Assembly: GCA_002409595.1 (NCBI GenBank) | Contig: DHNQ01000006.1 | Span: 1-64,000, forward strand | Reading direction: 5' to 3' | From: Dysgonomonas sp. UBA5412 | GTDB taxonomy: Bacteria > Bacteroidota > Bacteroidia > Bacteroidales > Dysgonomonadaceae | Length of the DNA: 64,000 bases | Translations under genes and position numbers: made by a program | Shown: in pieces, positions 1 through 8,067 of the stretch | How the letters are laid out: each line of letters starts with the position of its first letter | Numbering within the stretch: position 1 is the stretch's first letter | Notes under the pieces: model-generated | The model's database searches: none | Told to the model about the DNA's origin: nothing | What the model saw: the letters and a program-made list of their open reading frames with translations, nothing else

Positions 1-235
1 ACTTTTGGATTATTATTTACAGAGTTTTAGGTATAGGCATTTCACAAATTATGACTAATTATTGAGATTTTAATATCTTAATATGAAACGCAAATTAGGG
101 CGGTAAAACGAAAAGACAAGTTAAAGACAAGTTAATTCAGTATTATTTATTTTGTCATATCCTTTATGGGCATATCTGTGCCTGTGGAGATTGACGACCT
201 TCGTTAGCATGTCGAGACTAACATATTATAAAGTT

Positions 236-1111
236 ATGGATATTATTCAAGACCTTTATGAACATCAATCATGTGCAAATTATGAGGATGCTAACGTTAA
301 TTCGAACAAGAGACCAATAGTTGAATTACTGGAGGTTGCGAAGAATACTATAACGGAGTCTGACCCAACAGATTTTAAAATAATCTTTATAACAAAAGGC
401 TCCTTGCTTGTGTCGTATGGCAGAAATATGGATAAAAGTCTGGGGAAAGGTAATATGTTTTTAATTTCGCCTAATAGTAAATATACTATCAATGTCATAG
501 AAGATGCTAAGATTGTTATTTTCAGATTACAAAATAAGAGAGTGGAATTGTGTGAAAGGATAGGCTTGGAGCGATTGTATAGATTGCATGAAGCACCTGA
601 AGATGATTTTAATCCATTAAAAATGAGATCTCCTGTTTCTTATCTGATCAAAGGAGTGCTTACGAGTTTGTCTGATGGTTTGAAATGTAAATATTATTTG
701 GAACTGAAAATAAAGGAATTCTTTTATCTCATTGGTGCATACTATTCGAAGAGAGAACTCGCTTCGTTTCTTTTCCCTCTACTTAGCGATGATACCAGCT
801 TTTCTTTGTTTGTGTACAATAATTACAATAAGGTGAAAACAGTGCAAGATTTGGCTTCGTTGTCAAACTATAGTCATTCCGGCTTTATAAAACGATTTAA
901 GAAAACATTTGGCATACCGGCTTATCAATGGATGAAAATGCAAAAAGCAAATCGCATATTGCATGATATTCATTATAGTGACAAGACTCTGAAAGAAATA
1001 TGTGATGAACACGACTTTAGTTCTTTATCTCAATTTAATGATTTCTGCAAATCGAACTTCGGGCATCCTCCAAGCCATTTGAGGAAGAATAAAACAAATG
1101 ATAAAATATAA
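236..1111 (+). CDS. AraC-family transcriptional regulator
   Basis: Cytoplasmic DNA-binding regulator, about 291 residues from the chosen start. The N-terminal part looks like a cupin-type sensor/dimerisation domain. The last 100 residues carry two helix-turn-helix motifs typical of AraC/XylS proteins: the DLASLSNYSHSGFIKRFKKT stretch, then LKEICDEHDFSSLSQFNDFC, ending in the family-like GHPPSHLRK. An in-frame ATG at 152 would add 28 hydrophobic, Trp-rich residues unlike the family, so I prefer the ATG at 236; 209 is also possible. It lies upstream of, and in the same direction as, the fimbrial operon starting at 1587, which makes it a candidate regulator of that operon (inference from position only). 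The effector is unknown. Confidence 0.85.
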   Translation: MDIIQDLYEHQSCANYEDANVNSNKRPIVELLEVAKNTITESDPTDFKIIFITKGSLLVSYGRNMDKSLGKGNMFLISPNSKYTINVIEDAKIVIFRLQNKRVELCERIGLERLYRLHEAPEDDFNPLKMRSPVSYLIKGVLTSLSDGLKCKYYLELKIKEFFYLIGAYYSKRELASFLFPLLSDDTSFSLFVYNNYNKVKTVQDLASLSNYSHSGFIKRFKKTFGIPAYQWMKMQKANRILHDIHYSDKTLKEICDEHDFSSLSQFNDFCKSNFGHPPSHLRKNKTNDKI

Positions 1112-1586
1112 TAATAAAGATATGTATAATGTGTATATATTTCAAGTTTAATTAAGGATGTTTTATTTTATTATTGATTTAATGTGTTTATTATTAGGTA
1201 AATACATGAATTCTTTATTGTTGTTTAGAGACGTAAGTATATTAAATATATTTTGTATTAAAAAATGTCAGAATTGTGTAATATTCGGTAAATATTGATA
1301 AGCAATAGATGCGTTAATTCGACTAGTTTTGTATTCAGAATTTAGACCTAAGCGTGCCTAAGTCATCTTTTAAGACAAAGAGAAAATTAAAGTTTTATAA
1401 TACATTACATTAAAGACATTTTTCAATTGCTTTAAGTGTCAAAAAGAAAATACTTTATTACCTCCGCTAAGAGGTATTTGAAAATAGCAGATTTGTTAAA
1501 GAAGATATTTTCAGATTTCATATAATATTTTGTTTATGGTGTTTTTTGTGATTTTTAAAATGTTTATTTTAAATTTTATTTAACAA
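1112..1586. other. AT-rich intergenic region upstream of the fimbrial operon
   Basis: About 475 bases with no credible ORF. It must hold the promoter of the fimbrial operon. A -7-like box TAGTTTTG lies at 1324-1331, matching the Bacteroidota TAnnTTTG pattern, but I find no good -33 TTG at the usual spacing. A small hairpin (ACCTC with GAGGT, 1460-1475) sits in the presumed leader. I see no flanking inverted repeats that would suggest an invertible promoter. Confidence 0.5.
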
Positions 1587-2837
1587 ATGAAAAAAGTTTT
1601 TATTAGTTTAGTTACTGCTATGCTGTTGTTTTCAGCTTGTGGTAGTGATGATATTCAAACCGAAGTAGACAATTCCGATAAGGTTGGAAGTCTCAAGCTT
1701 GAAGTCGCATTCGAAGGTGTTAACCAGCAAACAAAGGCTGGATCTGCGGCAGCACCTATAACTTCGTGGAGTAATGTTAAGCAAGTCCAAATGTTTTTGT
1801 ATGATAAAACAACCGGTAATATTGCTTTTTCTTATACAATACATCCATCAACCGGAAACACTACTTTTCCTTGGACTAATATTCCTGTAGGAACATACGA
1901 TATAGCTCTTGTTGCCAATGTGAAAAGCAGTACAGACAATGTTGCTACATCTATTTCGGGTGGACCTATTACATCAGCTAACTCTGTGGAATTTACAGAC
2001 TTTAATGTAAGAGGTAAGAAAATAAATACTCAGGTGTTTATGGATCTTAAACCTACTACTTTTCCGGCAAATCATACATTCCAAACAGGAGATAAAGCTT
2101 ATAGCGAAGCTTCTGAAGTATTTACCGCTTATGCACAAGATGTAACTATCCAGGAAGGTGTGACTACAACTTTAGGGTCAGCAATGGCTCTTAAACGAGA
2201 AGTTGCATTAATGCGTGTTAGAGTAAATAAGAATGCTTCATTCTTGAATGAATCTGGTAAGGAAGTTAATTTTGCTCATGCTAACAACTTTATTGTAATA
2301 CACAGACTTCCTGTCGGTTTTGGTCTTAAAACCCAAACTCCTAAATTTTTAGGTGGTATTGTTACAGCCAATTCTGACGAAAATAGAATAATGATTGGTG
2401 CTACAGGTGCATCTACATTCAAAACTGCAGATCCTGCTGCAACAGCATATAAACCTACTGGTATTATTGATTCTGACTTTAAACTATGGAGAGATATTAT
2501 TGTATTGCCAAATGTTGTAAAGACTGAACCGGAGGTTTCGCCATCTAGTAATGCTGAAAATAGCAGAAAATACTTTGTCGTTATCAGTGCTATGGCTCCT
2601 GCCGGTTACGAATTGGCTGATGGTACAAAAACAGATGTAGCAAAACCAATCTATTGGTCAGGTGTAATAAGTGAAGTGTTTTCTTCTAACATAATCCGTG
2701 AAGTAAACCTAACAATTAAGTCTCGTGGTGATGACAAGAATCCTGATGGACCTAAGGCTGAGGGAGGTTTAATCATTGAAGTTACACAACCAGAACCATG
2801 GAATAAAAATATTGAATCTTCAAATAAAGAAGTTTAA
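1587..2837 (+). CDS. Fimbrial major subunit, FimA/Mfa1-type lipoprotein
   Basis: Predicted fimbrillin of the Bacteroidales type V pilus group, 416 residues. It starts with a lipoprotein signal peptide with lipobox FSAC (Cys about residue 18). The conserved early strand SLKLEVAFEG, the polar TKAG segment and the following Trp-containing strand match the N-terminal domain of FimA/Mfa1 proteins, where a protease removes the first strand so that donor-strand exchange can polymerise the pilus. The C-terminal end (EVTQPEPWNKNIESSNKEV) has the WNK/WT-type terminal strand common in fimbrillins. The next gene is a FimB/Mfa2-like anchor, which supports the call. A strong inverted repeat directly follows the stop. 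The choice between FimA and Mfa1 lineage cannot be made by eye. Confidence 0.8.
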   Translation: MKKVFISLVTAMLLFSACGSDDIQTEVDNSDKVGSLKLEVAFEGVNQQTKAGSAAAPITSWSNVKQVQMFLYDKTTGNIAFSYTIHPSTGNTTFPWTNIPVGTYDIALVANVKSSTDNVATSISGGPITSANSVEFTDFNVRGKKINTQVFMDLKPTTFPANHTFQTGDKAYSEASEVFTAYAQDVTIQEGVTTTLGSAMALKREVALMRVRVNKNASFLNESGKEVNFAHANNFIVIHRLPVGFGLKTQTPKFLGGIVTANSDENRIMIGATGASTFKTADPAATAYKPTGIIDSDFKLWRDIIVLPNVVKTEPEVSPSSNAENSRKYFVVISAMAPAGYELADGTKTDVAKPIYWSGVISEVFSSNIIREVNLTIKSRGDDKNPDGPKAEGGLIIEVTQPEPWNKNIESSNKEV

Positions 2838-2880
2838 TAAAATATCTCACCGAGATATATACATATAACTTTATTTTATT

Positions 2881-2930
2881 GACCCAAAAGCAATATTCCA
2901 ATCAAAATTGGAATATTGCTTGCAAGGGTC
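2881..2930 (+). terminator. Long inverted repeat between major subunit and anchor genes
   Basis: A perfect 15-bp stem (2888-2902 with 2907-2921, loop CAAA) is extended by GACCC at 2881-2885 pairing with GGGTC at 2926-2930. No T-run follows directly, so full termination is doubtful. It may be an mRNA-stabilising or attenuating hairpin that favours the major subunit over downstream genes. Confidence 0.6.
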
Positions 2931-2972
2931 TATCCTAAACTCAGGCTTTTTCTTCACAAAGTAAAAAGAATA

Positions 2973-3968
2973 ATGACAAACAAGAAATATAGCGGTATCC
3001 TTTATTTTGTTCTATTATTATCTATATGTTTTAGTACATCATGCACATACGACTATTTTGAAGATGAATCAAATTATGTTGTGTATGTTCCTAAAGCAGA
3101 TATGAATAAAAGAACTGATACCTACAACGTAGACTATTTGAGCATTCTTATTTATAGCAGTAATCTTGAAAAGGAACGCTATTCGTCTCATCCCTTTGAA
3201 GAAGATGCACGTTCTAGATTAGGTAACTACAATTTCAAACTTTTTCCGAATCAATATTCAGTATATTGTTTTACAAATACTACTGATATTTCATTCATAG
3301 ATTTAGCTTCTTTCAATACAGCTCGTTTCGATCTTAAGCAATCTACAGATGGTTATTATCAAGAACCACCTGTTATTCTGCTAGATACGATGCGACCTCT
3401 TATCCATTATCCGGGTCCTGTAATAATAGATACAGCCTATTTAGAAACCAAATACGTTGGACGTATTTGTGTTGCTTTCAAAAATATGACAAATCTTCAT
3501 CCAGCTTTAACCAAATCTAATATAAAAAAGATAGAGATGACTGTTGGCGGAGTTGGAGTGACTCAATATTTATCAAATATAACAGATTCTATAAGAACCC
3601 GCTCGTCTCGTAAAAATTTAACAGACAAGATGTTCTTAACACCAGTATTATATGAAAATCCTTTACCGGATTTTGATTTTGGATTTGCTAATTACTACTT
3701 CCCATCGCCTGATATAGATGACTTTGAACCTATTAATATGGATTTAATATTCATTGGTGGGAATAATCAAATAATAACAAGATTGAATGTCGATATATCG
3801 GATAGAATCACCGGTAAGCGCATTCCTCTTCATATGAACGAAACTCTCGTTGTAAAAATTGATGGAAATAACGTACAAATTCTTCATTTAGACGATCCGA
3901 CAGATTGGGAGTCTGAAATAGAAACCGGAGGCGATAATACTCCAGGTGGAGGAGGTACAGAAATATAA
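2973..3968 (+). CDS. FimB/Mfa2-like fimbrial anchor lipoprotein
   Basis: Predicted outer-membrane lipoprotein of 331 residues that would anchor or terminate the fimbria. The signal peptide has a lipobox ending STSC. The sequence after it (DYFEDESNYVVYVPKAD) resembles the start of the FimB/Mfa2 domain, which normally has a DC-x-x-G/D-Y-x-V pattern; here the second Cys is absent, so the match is looser than for the second copy at 16133. The tail is Gly/Glu-rich and unstructured. An upstream in-frame ATG at 2916 overlaps the inverted repeat and gives an unlikely N-terminus, so the ATG at 2973 is chosen because the signal peptide follows it. Position directly after a fimbrillin supports the role. 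Confidence 0.6.
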   Translation: MTNKKYSGILYFVLLLSICFSTSCTYDYFEDESNYVVYVPKADMNKRTDTYNVDYLSILIYSSNLEKERYSSHPFEEDARSRLGNYNFKLFPNQYSVYCFTNTTDISFIDLASFNTARFDLKQSTDGYYQEPPVILLDTMRPLIHYPGPVIIDTAYLETKYVGRICVAFKNMTNLHPALTKSNIKKIEMTVGGVGVTQYLSNITDSIRTRSSRKNLTDKMFLTPVLYENPLPDFDFGFANYYFPSPDIDDFEPINMDLIFIGGNNQIITRLNVDISDRITGKRIPLHMNETLVVKIDGNNVQILHLDDPTDWESEIETGGDNTPGGGGTEI

Positions 3969-4002
3969 TCAAAAGAAATATAAATAAATACAAATTGAGC
4001 AA

Positions 4003-4602
4003 ATGAAACCTTTATTACGGTACATACTTATTAGCTTAGTCTTAATAACTATTGGTTACTCCAAGGCTGATGCACAGGCTATAAAGACAAATATTCCTCT
4101 GATTGTAACCGGAAATCCAAATATAGGAGTGGAATGGTCGGTCGGAAAACAACTGACGCTGAATGGAGATATTCTTTGGGCTCCTTATCTATTCAAAAAA
4201 AATGAAGAAGTATTCAGAACTTTAATTGGAAGTGTTGATTTCAGATATTATATAAATCCTAAATATTATTACACAAATGACCTTTGGGATGGTTTATATA
4301 TAGGACCATATGTTATGGCAGGAAACTTTAATATCGGATTAAAAAGAAGTGATGAGTCGAAAATGAGTTATCGGAGAAAAGGCTGGGGACTTTCAACCGG
4401 TGCTACTATCGGTTACAAGTTTTATTTATCCAGTCGTTTCAGATTAGATATTAATGCTGGAGTTGGTTATGCTCACCTTCAATATGATAAATATCAGCTA
4501 GGAGGCGCATACGCAGATTACCCATTGGAAAGAAAGAAAACTAAGAGTTATTGGGGACCTACAAAATTTGGAATACACTTAGTATATAATATATTTAGAT
4601 AA
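4003..4602 (+). CDS. DUF3575 outer-membrane beta-barrel protein
   Basis: 199 residues with a cleavable signal peptide (hydrophobic to about residue 20, then ADAQA). The mature part has alternating hydrophobic strands (PNIGVEWSVGKQLTLNGDILWAP, FRYYINPKYYY, GLYIGPYVMAGNFNI, GLSTGATIGYKF, LDINAGVGYAH) and a C-terminal aromatic residue region, as expected of a small outer-membrane barrel. The strand pattern and the Gly-rich closing strands match the DUF3575 family. Members of that family are often found within or beside FimA/FimB clusters, and that is its position here. Its exact role in fimbrial export or anchoring is not known. Confidence 0.75.
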   Translation: MKPLLRYILISLVLITIGYSKADAQAIKTNIPLIVTGNPNIGVEWSVGKQLTLNGDILWAPYLFKKNEEVFRTLIGSVDFRYYINPKYYYTNDLWDGLYIGPYVMAGNFNIGLKRSDESKMSYRRKGWGLSTGATIGYKFYLSSRFRLDINAGVGYAHLQYDKYQLGGAYADYPLERKKTKSYWGPTKFGIHLVYNIFR

Positions 4603-4611
4603 CCTCTACCA

Positions 4612-5391
4612 ATGATAAATAACAGATTAAAAATACGTGTACTTTCGCTCTTTTTTCTAGCTGCATTGTCGATCAGCAATTATGCTCAGGACGATAAATC
4701 TAAACTGGATAAGCAGGATAAGAAAGCTTATAAAATAGAAGGTAAAGCAGATAGAAAATTTGTAGAGCAAGATTTTGATAAAGCTATGAAGCTTTATGAA
4801 TCGGCATTAAAGGAGGCTAAAACTGCGGATTTTACAGCTTTACTTCATTTAAAAACAGCTAGATTATATCTGACTCTGCTCGATTACACTCAATCGATAC
4901 CGCATTATGAAGCTGCAATGCAAGCAGACGAATCGCTTTTTACATCAGTCGATGTTTGTAATTATCTTGATGCATTGCGCTATACCGGTGAGAAGTCTAT
5001 CCGTCCAATATTAGTAGATAAGATGCTTGATTTTGAACAAGATTTGCTAACAGATAATATTTATCATTTCAAGCAACGCAAAGTAAGCGAAGAACAAAAA
5101 TATATAGATACTGATCGCTTCTTGCTGAAGTTGTACGGAAATAATGAAGTTATTGATAATGAAGATAGCAGTGTTCAGATCACATATGTGAAGAGTGTTC
5201 TTAAAATTGAATCTTCGGAAATGATTAAAGATATCTTAGTGTACGATTTGTATGGACGCTTAGTCTTTAACAAGACTGCTATAGGTAGTACATTATACTC
5301 CCAGACGGTATCGCTAAGCCCAAGTACTTACATTGTGAAGGTACAGTTGGATAACAATAAAACAAAAGCTTCTAAAATTGTAGCTTTATAA
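4612..5391 (+). CDS. TPR-like secreted protein with T9SS type A sorting domain
   Basis: 259 residues. A signal peptide (about 1-25, cut near YAQ) is followed by a charged Lys/Asp segment and then helical repeats that look like tetratricopeptide repeats (FDKAMKLYESALKEAK, LLHLKTARLYLTLLDYTQ, IPHYEAAMQADE). The last 65 residues form a sorting-domain-like module: a first strand, then ILVYDLYGRLVFNK, then a strand ending STYIVKVQLDNNKTKASKIVAL. This is the pattern of the type IX secretion C-terminal domain, so the protein is predicted to cross the outer membrane and remain at the surface. It sits in the fimbrial operon, 9 bases after the barrel gene, suggesting a surface accessory factor. Function is otherwise unknown. 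Confidence 0.65.
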   Translation: MINNRLKIRVLSLFFLAALSISNYAQDDKSKLDKQDKKAYKIEGKADRKFVEQDFDKAMKLYESALKEAKTADFTALLHLKTARLYLTLLDYTQSIPHYEAAMQADESLFTSVDVCNYLDALRYTGEKSIRPILVDKMLDFEQDLLTDNIYHFKQRKVSEEQKYIDTDRFLLKLYGNNEVIDNEDSSVQITYVKSVLKIESSEMIKDILVYDLYGRLVFNKTAIGSTLYSQTVSLSPSTYIVKVQLDNNKTKASKIVAL

Positions 5392-5405
5392 CAAAAGGGA
5401 AAAGG

Positions 5406-5801
5406 ATGTATAATATACGGCAAATATTACTGAAAGAGAAAGCCAATTGCGGGCATAACAATCAGATATATTTATACCGTATAGAGAATTATTGGTTCGC
5501 ATACGAATACTCAGCTTTCTATTTGTATTCTATTGACCGTGTCGATACGACTTTTAAGTATATACATCCTATAGATAAGAAAACGATATTAATTTCTGTA
5601 TTGAAAGGTGAATGTGAAAATATGAATAATCCTCAACTAAGAGTTGTGGAAAGAACAGATACACGGATGACATTGGATTGTGGCATTACTTGCAGAGGAT
5701 TCCAACAATGGAAAGACGGATTGATGCCTACATTTAAAGAGCATTATTTTACAGACATAATACAGCAGTATCATATTCTTTTTACAAACAATGATTGCTA
5801 A
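5406..5801 (+). CDS. Small protein of unknown function
   Basis: 131 residues, no signal peptide and no membrane segment, so probably cytoplasmic. I do not recognise a family. It is rich in aromatic residues (Tyr, Phe, Trp) and holds four or five Cys (KANCGHNN, GECENM, LDCGITC, C-terminal NNDC), with a CGITC pair that could bind metal or be redox-active; this is only a suggestion. It lies between the fimbrial accessory gene and the bactofilin, 14 bases and 34 bases away, and is likely co-transcribed with both. Confidence 0.6.
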   Translation: MYNIRQILLKEKANCGHNNQIYLYRIENYWFAYEYSAFYLYSIDRVDTTFKYIHPIDKKTILISVLKGECENMNNPQLRVVERTDTRMTLDCGITCRGFQQWKDGLMPTFKEHYFTDIIQQYHILFTNNDC

Positions 5802-5835
5802 TCATTAAAAAACAAATAAAAATAGAATAAAAAAT

Positions 5836-6249
5836 ATGTTTAGTAGTAGAAAAGGGAATACTTCAAATGAATCACCTTCAATCACTTTAGATCGAACTCA
5901 TAGTGTATTGTCTAAGTCAGTAACCTTTACCGGCGAAATAAATTCGACAGACGATTTGCGTATTGATGGAGTAGTGGATGGAAATATATCATGTGAAGGA
6001 AAGATTATAATTGGTCCCGAAGGAACAGTCAACGGAAATATCAAGAGCAACAGTATTGAGCTAATGGGCAGAATAAATGGCGATGTAGTTGTTAATAACA
6101 TTGTCAGACTAAAGGCTAGCTCATATTTTAAAGGCGAAATAACTGCTGTAAATATCGAAATAGAAGCCGGAGCTAATTTCTTTGGAAATTGTAAAATGGC
6201 GGATAAAGATTTGTCCCAAACTTTTTCACAGACAGACGTTAAAGAATAA
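5836..6249 (+). CDS. Bactofilin, polymer-forming cytoskeletal protein
   Basis: 137 residues. After a disordered Ser/Asn-rich start, the central part (about 30-120) is a right-handed beta-helix with the bactofilin repeat pattern: GEINSTDDLRIDGVVDGNIS, then GKIIIGPEGTVNGNI, then IELMGRINGDVVV, then YFKGEITAVNIEIEAGANFFGNC. Bactofilins self-assemble into filaments that scaffold cell-shape or envelope enzymes, often at the inner membrane. The next gene, 140 bases on, is a FemAB-like transferase, though a terminator-like hairpin and a promoter box lie between, so the two may not share a transcript. Identification is secure at family level; the local role is not known. Confidence 0.9.
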   Translation: MFSSRKGNTSNESPSITLDRTHSVLSKSVTFTGEINSTDDLRIDGVVDGNISCEGKIIIGPEGTVNGNIKSNSIELMGRINGDVVVNNIVRLKASSYFKGEITAVNIEIEAGANFFGNCKMADKDLSQTFSQTDVKE

Positions 6250-6272
6250 TTCTTGTTACAATATTGCTTAAT

Positions 6273-6308
6273 AAGAGGGGAGGTTATGAAAATGATCTCT
6301 CTTTTTTA
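6273..6308 (+). terminator. Putative terminator after the bactofilin gene
   Basis: An imperfect GA/TC-rich hairpin (AAGAGGGGA against ATCTCTCTT) is followed by a T-run at 6301-6307. Moderate strength by eye. Confidence 0.45.
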
Positions 6309-6368
6309 TTATAAATCGGCTTTATCCTTGATAAATAGATCAGATTTTCTTTTCAGATTTATAATGGC

Positions 6369-6376
6369 TACCTTTG
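6369..6376 (+). promoter_or_regulatory. -7 promoter box before the FemAB-like gene
   Basis: TACCTTTG matches the Bacteroidota TAnnTTTG -7 consensus and lies 14 bases before the ATG at 6390, implying a very short leader. The -33 region is only T-rich. Confidence 0.45.
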
Positions 6377-6389
6377 CGCCTGTTTTATT

Positions 6390-7511
6390 ATGACACTAGA
6401 TATATTAAAGAAAGAAATAAGAGATATTCGTTGCACCCCCATTGTCCAGCAAACTGCATTCTGGTCGGAGGTCAAAGCCTGCCAAGGATTGACACCTAAG
6501 GCTTTCGATTTTAAAGTGAAAGATCAGTATCTATATACTGACAGTGAAAAATATGCCTATACTGAGTCTGACTTTTTATTATTGCATCGTCCTCTCGATT
6601 CGGGATATAGTCTGGCATACGTGCCTTATGGACCCGAAATAGAGCCGTCGAGCGAAAATCAGGGAAATTTTCTCGAAGAGTTGTCTGAGATAATACGGTC
6701 TTATCTGCCTAAAAACTGTATTGCTATACGCTACGATCTTAATTGGCAGTCTCATTGGTGTTCCGACGAATATTTTGATCAATCGGGTATCTGGACAGGT
6801 TTGCCGGATAAAAGATTTCAAGAATTTCAGATGAATTACGGTACAGTGAACTGGAATCTCAGAAAAAGTAATTCGGATATACTACCTTCTACCACCATAT
6901 TTCTCAACATATCAAAGTCGGAGAACGATCTGTTGAATGATATGAAATCTAAAACCCGATATAACATTCGTCTTTCCGACCGTAAAGGAGTAAAAGTACA
7001 TCGGGCAGGATTGGACAAAATTAATATCTGGTATAAACTATATAAAGAAACTGCCCGCCGAAATGGTTTGTACATAAACAATATCGACTATTTCATTTCG
7101 GTGCTTACTACTCGCGCCGACGACACCAGTTCGCCTGCACATGTAGAGCTTTTGCTTGCTGAAGCCGATGGGGAATACTTGGCAGCTCTGTTTCTTGTCA
7201 TATCCGGACGCAGAGGAACGTATTTATATGGCGCGTCTTCGTCCGAAAAGAGAAATTACATGTCAACCTATGCCTTGCAATGGGAAGCTGTCAAAATAGC
7301 CCGAGAATACGGCTGTACTGAGTACGACATGTTTGGAGTATCCCCCGGTCCCGATCATTCCCATCCTATGTATGGGCTTTATCAATTTAAAACCGGATTT
7401 GGTGGAGAGCTTTATCATCACCTTGGATGTTGGGATTATGTGTTGGATGAAGACGGTTATAGACATCTTCAAATTAGCGAAATGAATGCTCAGGGATATT
7501 ATTCATCATAA
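6390..7511 (+). CDS. FemAB-like GNAT-fold acyltransferase
   Basis: 373 residues, cytoplasmic. The protein resembles the Fem/peptidoglycan bridge transferase superfamily, which carries two GNAT-like domains. The segment MKSKTRYNIRLSDRKGVKVHRAG (about 192-213) matches the conserved K-x-R-Y-N-I/R start of the second domain, and the later AALFLVISGRRGTYLYGASS, ALQWEAVKIAREYGCTEYDMFGV and GLYQFKTGFGGELYHHLG blocks match the acceptor-binding core. Fem proteins add amino acids from aminoacyl-tRNA to peptidoglycan side chains; in Gram-negative Bacteroidota the substrate of such homologues is uncertain. It follows a bactofilin, which may link it to cell-envelope building. It ends before a bidirectional terminator. 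Confidence 0.8.
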   Translation: MTLDILKKEIRDIRCTPIVQQTAFWSEVKACQGLTPKAFDFKVKDQYLYTDSEKYAYTESDFLLLHRPLDSGYSLAYVPYGPEIEPSSENQGNFLEELSEIIRSYLPKNCIAIRYDLNWQSHWCSDEYFDQSGIWTGLPDKRFQEFQMNYGTVNWNLRKSNSDILPSTTIFLNISKSENDLLNDMKSKTRYNIRLSDRKGVKVHRAGLDKINIWYKLYKETARRNGLYINNIDYFISVLTTRADDTSSPAHVELLLAEADGEYLAALFLVISGRRGTYLYGASSSEKRNYMSTYALQWEAVKIAREYGCTEYDMFGVSPGPDHSHPMYGLYQFKTGFGGELYHHLGCWDYVLDEDGYRHLQISEMNAQGYYSS

Positions 7512-7542
7512 CCTGATAGAATCAATAAACTTGGATGAGAAT

Positions 7543-7577
7543 AAAAAAAAGAGACTGAATATTCAGCCTCTTTTTTA
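7543..7577. terminator. Bidirectional intrinsic terminator
   Basis: Near-perfect palindrome GAGACTGAATATTCAGCCTC (7551-7570), flanked by an A-run on the left and a T-run on the right. It serves the convergent FemAB-like gene (+) and the yecH-like gene (-). Confidence 0.85.
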
Positions 7578-7605
7578 TTTATTAATTATTGTAGTCACCA
7601 ATCTA

Positions 7606-7839
7606 TTAGTGATTACATACCTTGCTAACATCTACCGTAAAACCACTGTCGGCAGGCATGAATTTACCCTTGTTTTTAAGAAAAACAATAAGAGTGTCGA
7701 TATCCATATTATCAGCAGAGCAAGCATAAAAAGTTTGTTCCTCTCCAAATTGTTCTTTAATCGCTTCTTTTAAAGAATCCTCAGTATAGCTGTTTCCTTC
7801 CATCATATGAAGTACCTCGTGAGCATGAATCTGTTCCAT
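7606..7839 (-). CDS. yecH: YecH-family putative metal-binding protein
   Basis: 77 residues. The sequence follows the YecH family closely over its whole length: the IHAHEVLHMM start with two His, the SYTEDSLKEAIKEQFGE helix, FYACSADNMD with a Cys, and the ending VDVSKVCNH with Cys and His. The His/Cys set is thought to bind metal in this family; no enzyme activity is known to me. On the minus strand it has a clear -7 box (7890-7883) and, 29.5 bases further upstream, an 18-bp CRP/FNR-like palindrome at 7911-7928. It is divergent from the cupin/DUF438 operon, which carries a similar site at the same distance, so the two units probably answer to one regulator. Confidence 0.85.
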   Translation of the reverse strand: MEQIHAHEVLHMMEGNSYTEDSLKEAIKEQFGEEQTFYACSADNMDIDTLIVFLKNKGKFMPADSGFTVDVSKVCNH

Positions 7840-7882
7840 ATATATTTAATTATATTATTGAATTTATATTACTTACCTGATA

Positions 7883-7928
7883 CAAAAGTAGGCATAAGAA
7901 GCAATATAATTTGTAACATATATTACAA
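7883..7928 (-). promoter_or_regulatory. yecH promoter with CRP/FNR-like palindrome
   Basis: The minus-strand -7 box TACTTTTG spans 7890-7883. The palindrome TTGTAACATATATTACAA lies at 7911-7928 (16 of 18 positions symmetric). Its centre is 29.5 bases from the first base of the -7 box, which places it about 43 bases upstream of the expected transcript start, as for a class II CRP/FNR-type activator. Confidence 0.6.
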
Positions 7929-7994
7929 TATATCTTAATAAGTTTCATTAAACATAATTGCCTGAAAATGAAATCGGATATTAACTTTTCGAAG

Positions 7995-8039
7995 TGTAAC
8001 AAATGCTACAATTTATTTGTTATCATATAAATAACTTTA
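7995..8039 (+). promoter_or_regulatory. Cupin/DUF438 operon promoter with CRP/FNR-like palindrome
   Basis: The palindrome TGTAACAAATGCTACA is at 7995-8010 and a -7-like box TAACTTTA at 8032-8039. The spacing from palindrome centre to the -7 box is 29.5 bases, identical to the divergent yecH promoter. An HcpR- or other NO/redox-type CRP-family regulator is a plausible binder (inference). Confidence 0.6.
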
Positions 8040-8067
8040 CATTGTTAAATTTACAATATGAACGATT

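Noticed and set aside
152..235. Upstream start of the first AraC gene
   Set aside because: The 28 added residues are hydrophobic and Trp-rich, unlike the family, and better starts follow at 209 and 236.
1112..1586. Invertible fimbrial promoter
   Set aside because: I looked for paired inverted repeats flanking the -7 box and found none long enough, and no invertase gene is nearby.
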